Shown here in pieces: positions 4,649 through 8,271 of a stretch of DNA of 8,271 nt. The notes beneath the pieces are model-generated. The model had not been told where the DNA came from. It was given only the letters and a program-made list of their open reading frames with translations, and made no database searches. The first letter of the stretch is position 1. Each line of letters opens with the position of its first letter. The translations under genes and the position numbers were made by a program. Source of the DNA: Candidatus Uhrbacteria bacterium RIFCSPLOWO2_02_FULL_48_12 (GTDB lineage: Bacteria > Patescibacteriota > Patescibacteriia > GWA2-46-9); assembly GCA_001791425.1 (NCBI GenBank), contig MGEP01000057.1, positions 1 through 8,271 on the forward strand, written 5' to 3'.

Positions 4649-6439
4649 ATGGCGCTGTTGTTCGCCGAATCGCGTTCTCGGCCAGCTCGCCGGCCAAACA
4701 GTAACCCCAATCTTCAGCCATGGCGCTGGACTTTGCTCGTTATTATTGGCGCGGTCGCAGTAGTGATCGTGTTATTGCGTCTCTGGCAGCTTCAGGTCGT
4801 TAACCATGATGTTTATTTAGCTTTGGCCTCTGGCCAGCAGGAAATATATCGCCAGTTGTTTCCAAAACGCGGCGCTATTTATGCTACGGAGAAAAGCGCC
4901 GACGGCACGGTTCGGCAAATTCCTTTGGCCATAAATCGTCGTGCTTATATTGTTTACGCCAACACTAGGGAAGTATCAGAACCGATGAAAACCGCCGAGG
5001 CCCTGGCCGGTATTTTAGATATGCCCGCCGAGGCCCTGGCAGAAATTTTATCAAAGCCCGACGATCCTTATGAACCTCTTAAGCGCCGCGTCTCTGAAGA
5101 TGCGGCGGCCGGAATTAAAGACTTAAACTTGGCTGGCATTGGACTCCAAGAGATGGCTGAGCGTTTCTATCCGAATAATGAAATCAGCAGTCATATCTTG
5201 GGGTTTGTGAGCTACCAGGATAATTCTTTGGTTGGCCAATATGGGGTAGAGGGTTCTTTTGATAAAATCCTGGCTGGCACGGCTGGAGCAATTCGCTCTG
5301 AACAGGATGCCAAGGGAGTGTGGATACCAATGGCTGATCGCCAATTTATTCCGGCCGTAGACGGCGCTGATCTGGTTTTAACCATTGATTGGCCGATTCA
5401 GTTTAACGCCTGCCGCGCTCTGGACGAATGGGTGTCTCGGCACGGCGCCGATGGCGGCAGTGTGGTGGTTATTAATCCGCAAAGCGGAGCAATTTTAGCG
5501 ATGTGCGGTAATCCTGATTTTAATCCGAACATTTACAATGAAGCAGAAAAAATCGCTGTCTTTAATAATCCCGCGACGTTTTTGGAATATGAACCTGGGT
5601 CAATTATGAAAACAATGACCATGTCCGCCGCCATTGATCAGCAAAAAGTCAAACCAGAAACAACGTACAACGATACTGGCGAGGTAAAGATTGGTTCATA
5701 CACGATTCGCAATTCCGACAGCAAAGCATACGGCCTTCAGACCATGGTGTCGGTTTTGCAAAAGTCCCTGAATACCGGGGCGATTTTTGCGATGCGTCAG
5801 CTCGGCGCCGCCGCCTTTCAAAAATATATTGACGATTTTGGTTTTGGCGAATTAACCGGCATAGAGCTTGACGGGGAGGCCATGGGCGACATCAGTCGTT
5901 TATCTGAAAAAAACGAAATTTATGCGGCCACCGCTTCTTTTGGGCAGGGCCTGACAGTTACTCCTTTGCAAATGGTGGCCGCGTATGCGGCCTTGGCCAA
6001 TGGTGGTAAACTAATGAAACCATATTTAGTGCAAAAGATAACTCACGCCAATGGTCAGAGTGAAATTCATGAGCCAGTAGCTGTGAGGCAGGTTGTGTCG
6101 GAGAGAACAGCCGCCGTGGTTGGCGGCATACTCGTGTCCGTGGTGGAAGAGGGTCACGGCAAAAGGGCTGGCGTTCCAGGGTATCATCTGGCCGGGAAAA
6201 CCGGCACCGCTCAAATACCGCGTAAAGATGGTCCGGGCTATGAACCGGGCGCCACCATTGGATCGTTTATTGGTTACGGGCCAGTAGAAAATCCGCGCTT
6301 TGCCATGATTGTGAGAATTGATCGCCCGCGCGACGTACAATTTGCCGAATCATCAGCCGCCCCGCTTTTTGGCAAGATTGCCAAGTTCATTCTTCAATAT
6401 TATGAAATTCCGCCGCGTGAAGTCACGACGGCACCATAG
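4649..6439 (+). CDS. ftsI: FtsI/PBP2-type class B penicillin-binding protein (septal D,D-transpeptidase)
   Basis: This class B PBP cross-links septal peptidoglycan outside the membrane. The 596 residues comprise a basic cytoplasmic tail (1-26), one membrane helix (about 27-45), a PBP dimerisation/pedestal region beginning at RLWQLQVVNHDVYLALA with the PKRGAIYA motif, and a C-terminal transpeptidase domain with all three active-site motifs: SIMK (S318 nucleophile, K321), SLN (373-375) and KTGT (517-520). FYPNNEISSHILGFV and GVEGSFDKILAGTAG are typical. No PASTA repeats are visible after the transpeptidase domain. The position after ftsL supports FtsI rather than an elongation PBP. The ATG directly abuts the right arm of the second inverted-repeat element. 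The gene is followed at 15 nt by murF. Confidence 0.95.
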   Translation: MALLFAESRSRPARRPNSNPNLQPWRWTLLVIIGAVAVVIVLLRLWQLQVVNHDVYLALASGQQEIYRQLFPKRGAIYATEKSADGTVRQIPLAINRRAYIVYANTREVSEPMKTAEALAGILDMPAEALAEILSKPDDPYEPLKRRVSEDAAAGIKDLNLAGIGLQEMAERFYPNNEISSHILGFVSYQDNSLVGQYGVEGSFDKILAGTAGAIRSEQDAKGVWIPMADRQFIPAVDGADLVLTIDWPIQFNACRALDEWVSRHGADGGSVVVINPQSGAILAMCGNPDFNPNIYNEAEKIAVFNNPATFLEYEPGSIMKTMTMSAAIDQQKVKPETTYNDTGEVKIGSYTIRNSDSKAYGLQTMVSVLQKSLNTGAIFAMRQLGAAAFQKYIDDFGFGELTGIELDGEAMGDISRLSEKNEIYAATASFGQGLTVTPLQMVAAYAALANGGKLMKPYLVQKITHANGQSEIHEPVAVRQVVSERTAAVVGGILVSVVEEGHGKRAGVPGYHLAGKTGTAQIPRKDGPGYEPGATIGSFIGYGPVENPRFAMIVRIDRPRDVQFAESSAAPLFGKIAKFILQYYEIPPREVTTAP

Positions 6440-6454
6440 AACGCAGATTATTTT

Positions 6455-7744
6455 ATGAAAATTTTAGCTGGATTATTGTTGATACTTTCAAGGTTGATTG
6501 TGCGGCGTTATCAGCCCAAGATTATCGGCATTACCGGATCAGTCGGCAAGACTTCCGCTAAAGGGGCAATTTGCACCGTTCTCTCGTCGCGCTGGCGCGT
6601 TCGGCAAAGCGTTAAAAGTTACAATAATGAAATTGGCGTGCCCTTGACAATCATTGGGCAGGAGAGCGCCAATAAGTCCATAATTGGTTGGCTGAAAATT
6701 TTTTTGGCAGCAGTTCGTCTGATCATCTGGAAAGATTCCACTTACCCCCAGATGCTGGTCTTAGAAATGGGGGCAGACAAGCCCGGCGATATCGCTTATT
6801 TGACGACACTGGCGCCTTGTGACGTGGGGGTTTTGACAGCCATTGCTCCGGCTCATCTGGAAAAATTTGAAACAATAGAAAATATTGCCGCCGAAAAAAG
6901 AGTGATTATTAAACATTTGCGCGCCGGCGCGGCCGCTATTTTAAATATTGATGACGAGCTGGTGGCTAAAACAAAAGCGCCAAATGGCGTATTTGTTTTT
7001 ACTTATGGCTTTAGTTCAGCGGCCGATGTGCGCGGCAGTGACATGATAATTAGTTATGAGTCTGACAATAGCCATGATTTAGCGCGCGGCGTGAGTTTCA
7101 AAATGTCTTATCAGGGCTCTACGGTGCCCGTGCTTTTGCCTGGTGTAGCCGGGAAGCCAGCGGCCATGGCGGCCTTGGCTGGGGCGGCCATTGGTTTGCA
7201 TTACGGCCTAAATCTTATTAACATTGCCACCGCTCTTCACTCACTTAAGGTACCGCCCGGCCGTTTGCGCATTGTTAAGGGAGAGAACAGTACGCTCATA
7301 ATTGATGACAGCTATAATTCGTCGCCGCAGGCGGCCTTGATGGCCATTGATACTTTTTCTCAATTGCCGTTGCCGGAAAAAACAAAACGTTACGCGGTTT
7401 TGGGGGATATGCTGGAGCTTGGGGCTTATTCCGAGGCAGGGCATCAGGAAGTCGGGCGGCGCGTGTCTGAAAGCAAGGTTGATTATTTGGTGACCGTGGG
7501 GGAGCGGGCGCGGACAATTTGTCGCGAGGCGCGCTTGGACGATTTTGACTCCGCCGCGATGTTTTGTTTTGCTGAAGCTATGGAAGCGGTGCGTTTTTTA
7601 AAAGAGCATCTGAAGGCCGGTGACGCTATTTTGGTAAAGGGCTCGCAAGCCATGAGGATGGAGCGCATTGTGAAAGAATTAATGGCCGAGCCCGCCCGCG
7701 CCGCCGAACTGCTGGTGAGGCAGGGACCGGAGTGGCAGCAGTAG
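6455..7744 (+). CDS. murF: MurF-like UDP-MurNAc-tripeptide:D-Ala-D-Ala ligase lacking the usual N-terminal domain
   Basis: MurF adds D-Ala-D-Ala to UDP-MurNAc-tripeptide using ATP in the cytoplasm. Motifs in the 429 residues: P-loop GITGSVGKTS (25-34), KSYNNEIGVPLTIIG (54-68), LEMGADKPGDI (103-113), APAHLEKFETIENIAAEK (131-148), then the C-terminal ligase domain with PPGRL (267-271), DDSYNSSPQAAL (284-295) and VLGDMLELG. In typical MurF the P-loop comes after a substrate-binding domain of about 100 residues. Here only 24 residues precede it and they form a hydrophobic segment (LAGLLLILSRLIV), perhaps a membrane anchor. A hydrophobic insert (about 74-96) and an atypical GVAGKPAAMAALAGAA segment are further differences. 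Last gene of the operon; no strong Shine-Dalgarno. MurF is the best call, but substrate choice could differ. Confidence 0.88.
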   Translation: MKILAGLLLILSRLIVRRYQPKIIGITGSVGKTSAKGAICTVLSSRWRVRQSVKSYNNEIGVPLTIIGQESANKSIIGWLKIFLAAVRLIIWKDSTYPQMLVLEMGADKPGDIAYLTTLAPCDVGVLTAIAPAHLEKFETIENIAAEKRVIIKHLRAGAAAILNIDDELVAKTKAPNGVFVFTYGFSSAADVRGSDMIISYESDNSHDLARGVSFKMSYQGSTVPVLLPGVAGKPAAMAALAGAAIGLHYGLNLINIATALHSLKVPPGRLRIVKGENSTLIIDDSYNSSPQAALMAIDTFSQLPLPEKTKRYAVLGDMLELGAYSEAGHQEVGRRVSESKVDYLVTVGERARTICREARLDDFDSAAMFCFAEAMEAVRFLKEHLKAGDAILVKGSQAMRMERIVKELMAEPARAAELLVRQGPEWQQ

Positions 7745-7762
7745 TGGGTAGTAGGTAGGATG

Positions 7763-7813
7763 AATGACTAATGATTAAATCCTAATGACTAATGAATATT
7801 TTAATGACCAATG
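7763..7813. repeat. Short direct repeats AATGACTAATGA
   Basis: AATGACTAATGA occurs at 7763-7774 and 7784-7795, with a variant AATGACCAATG at 7803-7813, a spacing of about 20 bp. They follow the murF stop in a stretch (7745-8018) that holds no convincing gene and no intrinsic terminator. They look like degenerate intergenic repeats; function unknown. Confidence 0.6.
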
Positions 7814-7821
7814 CCCAAATC

Positions 7822-7840
7822 CCTGCCTGCGGCAGGCAGG
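7822..7840. repeat. GC-rich hairpin, 8-bp perfect stem
   Basis: CCTGCCTG and CAGGCAGG flank a CGG loop. No T-run follows on either strand, so it is not a classical terminator. It could still block exonuclease at the end of the dcw transcript, or be a dispersed palindromic repeat. Confidence 0.6.
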
Positions 7841-7869
7841 CCAATGATAAATATCGTGCCTACGGTAGA

Positions 7870-7884
7870 CCCGCCTCTGGCGGG
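7870..7884. repeat. GC-rich hairpin, 6-bp perfect stem
   Basis: CCCGCC and GGCGGG flank a TCT loop, 30 bp after the previous hairpin and just after a small CTAC/GTAG palindrome. No T-run follows. It appears to belong to the same family of intergenic palindromes. Confidence 0.5.
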
Positions 7885-7973
7885 AAATCAAAAATCTCAA
7901 TCCCTAAAATTCTATATTCTCCGCCCGAGTCGTACCATCCTTGGGTTGGCATATTCTATATTCTTCATACGAT

Positions 7974-8003
7974 TTGACATTTGTCATTTTCAATATCTGT
8001 GAT
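7974..8003 (+). promoter_or_regulatory. Candidate promoter of the tRNA locus
   Basis: A perfect TTGACA (7974-7979) is followed at 18 bp by TGTGAT (7998-8003), a four-of-six -10 match. It would start transcription just before the first tRNA half at 8019. Confidence 0.5.
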
Positions 8004-8018
8004 ATCATCGGAGCACTT

Positions 8019-8199
8019 GCCGCGTTCGTCTAGGGGCTAGGACACATGGTTCCCCGCCTGCATGCCGTTATCGTCTAGTCTGGTCTAGGACGCCGCGTTC
8101 TCAGCGCGGAGACTCGGGTTCAAATCCCGATAACGGTACCAACATTACGGCGGGCAGGTCAACCATGGAACACCGGTTCAAATCCGGTACGCGGTACCA
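8019..8199 (+). tRNA. Interrupted Glu-like tRNA with a complete tRNA inside its anticodon loop
   Basis: The 5' half (8019-8052) has acceptor strand GCCGCGT, TC, a GTC/GAC D-arm, A26, CATGG (8045-8049) and TTC. The 3' half (about 8159-8199) has TCAA, CCATG (8163-8167), GAAC, T-arm ACCGG-TTCAAAT-CCGGT, acceptor strand ACGCGGT, discriminator A and encoded CCA. The halves match: seven acceptor pairs (one G-T) and five anticodon-stem pairs. If the first half ends at C8052 and the second starts at T8159, the joined loop is TTCTCAA with anticodon CTC (Glu); ending at T8051 and starting at G8158 would give GTC (Asp). The D-arm is of Glu type. The insert of about 106 nt contains tRNA-Glu 8064-8141. 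Whether the halves are ever joined is unknown; it may be a recent pseudogene. Confidence 0.7.
8064..8141 (+). tRNA. tRNA-Glu (anticodon CTC)
   Basis: A complete cloverleaf: acceptor GCCGTTA (8064-8070) with TAACGGT (8131-8137), D-arm GTC/GAC (8073-8075 with 8089-8091) around the Glu-like loop TAGTCTGGTCTAG, anticodon stem CCGCG/CGCGG with loop TTCTCAG and anticodon CTC at 8100-8102, variable AGAC, T-arm TCGGG-TTCAAAT-CCCGA, discriminator A and encoded CCA (8139-8141). All stems are perfect except a G-T pair at 1-72. It lies entirely within the anticodon loop of the surrounding tRNA. Confidence 0.95.
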
Positions 8200-8239
8200 A
8201 AAATTTACTGTCATATCCATAACAACAAATTTTTGGTAT
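8195..8239. repeat. Inverted repeat after the tRNA locus
   Basis: TACCAAAAATTT (8195-8206) is the exact reverse complement of 8228-8239, with a loop of about 21 nt. The left arm includes the ACCA end of the outer tRNA and the right arm includes TGGTA, the ACCA end of a tRNA-like sequence on the other strand. It may act as a weak bidirectional terminator between two convergent tRNA transcripts. Confidence 0.55.
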
Positions 8240-8271
8240 GGTTCTTTTGGATTTGAACTCCAAAGGGGGTC
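8234..8271 (-). pseudogene. Possible tRNA 3' end on the minus strand (partial)
   Basis: On the minus strand the sequence contains GTTCAAATC, which fits the T-loop consensus, and ends in ATACCA. The T-stem does not pair canonically (TTTGG with CCAAA encloses 9 nt instead of 7), and the distance from T-loop to CCA is one base too long. The 5' half lies beyond the window. It could be a degenerate tRNA, a real tRNA with a defect, or chance. Confidence 0.25.

Noticed and set aside
7792..8002. Small plus-strand ORFs of 61-63 codons downstream of murF
   Set aside because: They run through direct repeats and GC hairpins, overlap one another in different frames, and have no ribosome-binding site or recognisable sequence.
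8019..8199. Archaeal-type or group I intron in the outer tRNA
   Set aside because: No bulge-helix-bulge of 3-4-3 form is seen at the junctions, and about 106 nt filled by a tRNA leaves no room for a group I core.
1..8271. CRISPR arrays, prophage genes, transposase genes or toxin-antitoxin pairs
   Set aside because: No regularly spaced repeats of CRISPR length, and no transposase, integrase or phage structural motifs in any convincing frame. The winged-helix/nucleotidyltransferase gene has no HEPN-like partner beside it.

Overview
The window looks like a fragment of a candidate-phyla-radiation (Patescibacteria, probably Parcubacteria-type) genome. The evidence is indirect: a compact mraZ-rsmH-ftsL-ftsI-murF division/cell-wall cluster, a very short TsaB-like protein, a MurF with no usual N-terminal domain, a winged-helix/degenerate nucleotidyltransferase protein, and small GC-rich hairpins in the spacers. 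All genes use TAA or TAG stops and I saw no in-frame TGA.

Layout. A partial minus-strand gene runs off the left edge (1-1212) and encodes a PPM/PP2C-like domain with membrane segments. A divergent AT-rich promoter region (about 1270-1320) separates it from a plus-strand pair: a winged-helix/nucleotidyltransferase-like protein (1359-1991) and a TsaB-like protein (2007-2393), closed by a clear intrinsic terminator (2429-2456). Then come a 103-bp inverted-repeat element (2499-2601), a strong promoter (2603-2631) and a row of GTGG boxes at 10-11 bp phasing (2617-2665), which I read as the MraZ auto-operator. The dcw operon follows: mraZ, rsmH, ftsL, ftsI, murF. These genes link cell-wall synthesis to division: MraZ is the regulator, RsmH methylates 16S rRNA, FtsL and FtsI act at the septum, and MurF completes the cytoplasmic muropeptide precursor.

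The operon is tight except for two spacers. Each holds a copy of the same element of about 105 bp, with long terminal inverted repeats, whose right end abuts the start codon of rsmH (3170-3273) or ftsI (4543-4647). The first copy is flanked by TATG on both sides, and the right-hand TATG contains the start codon. These copies are either a small non-autonomous mobile element that has landed twice on start codons, or a duplicated structured mRNA leader controlling translation; both may be true.

After murF there is about 270 bp of short direct repeats and hairpins with no convincing gene, then a promoter-like site and a tRNA locus. An intact tRNA-Glu(CTC) at 8064-8141 lies inside the anticodon loop of a second, Glu-like tRNA. 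The two halves of that outer tRNA (8019-8052 and about 8159-8199) pair with each other along the full acceptor and anticodon stems. This nested tRNA-in-tRNA arrangement and the start-codon elements are the most unusual things in the window.
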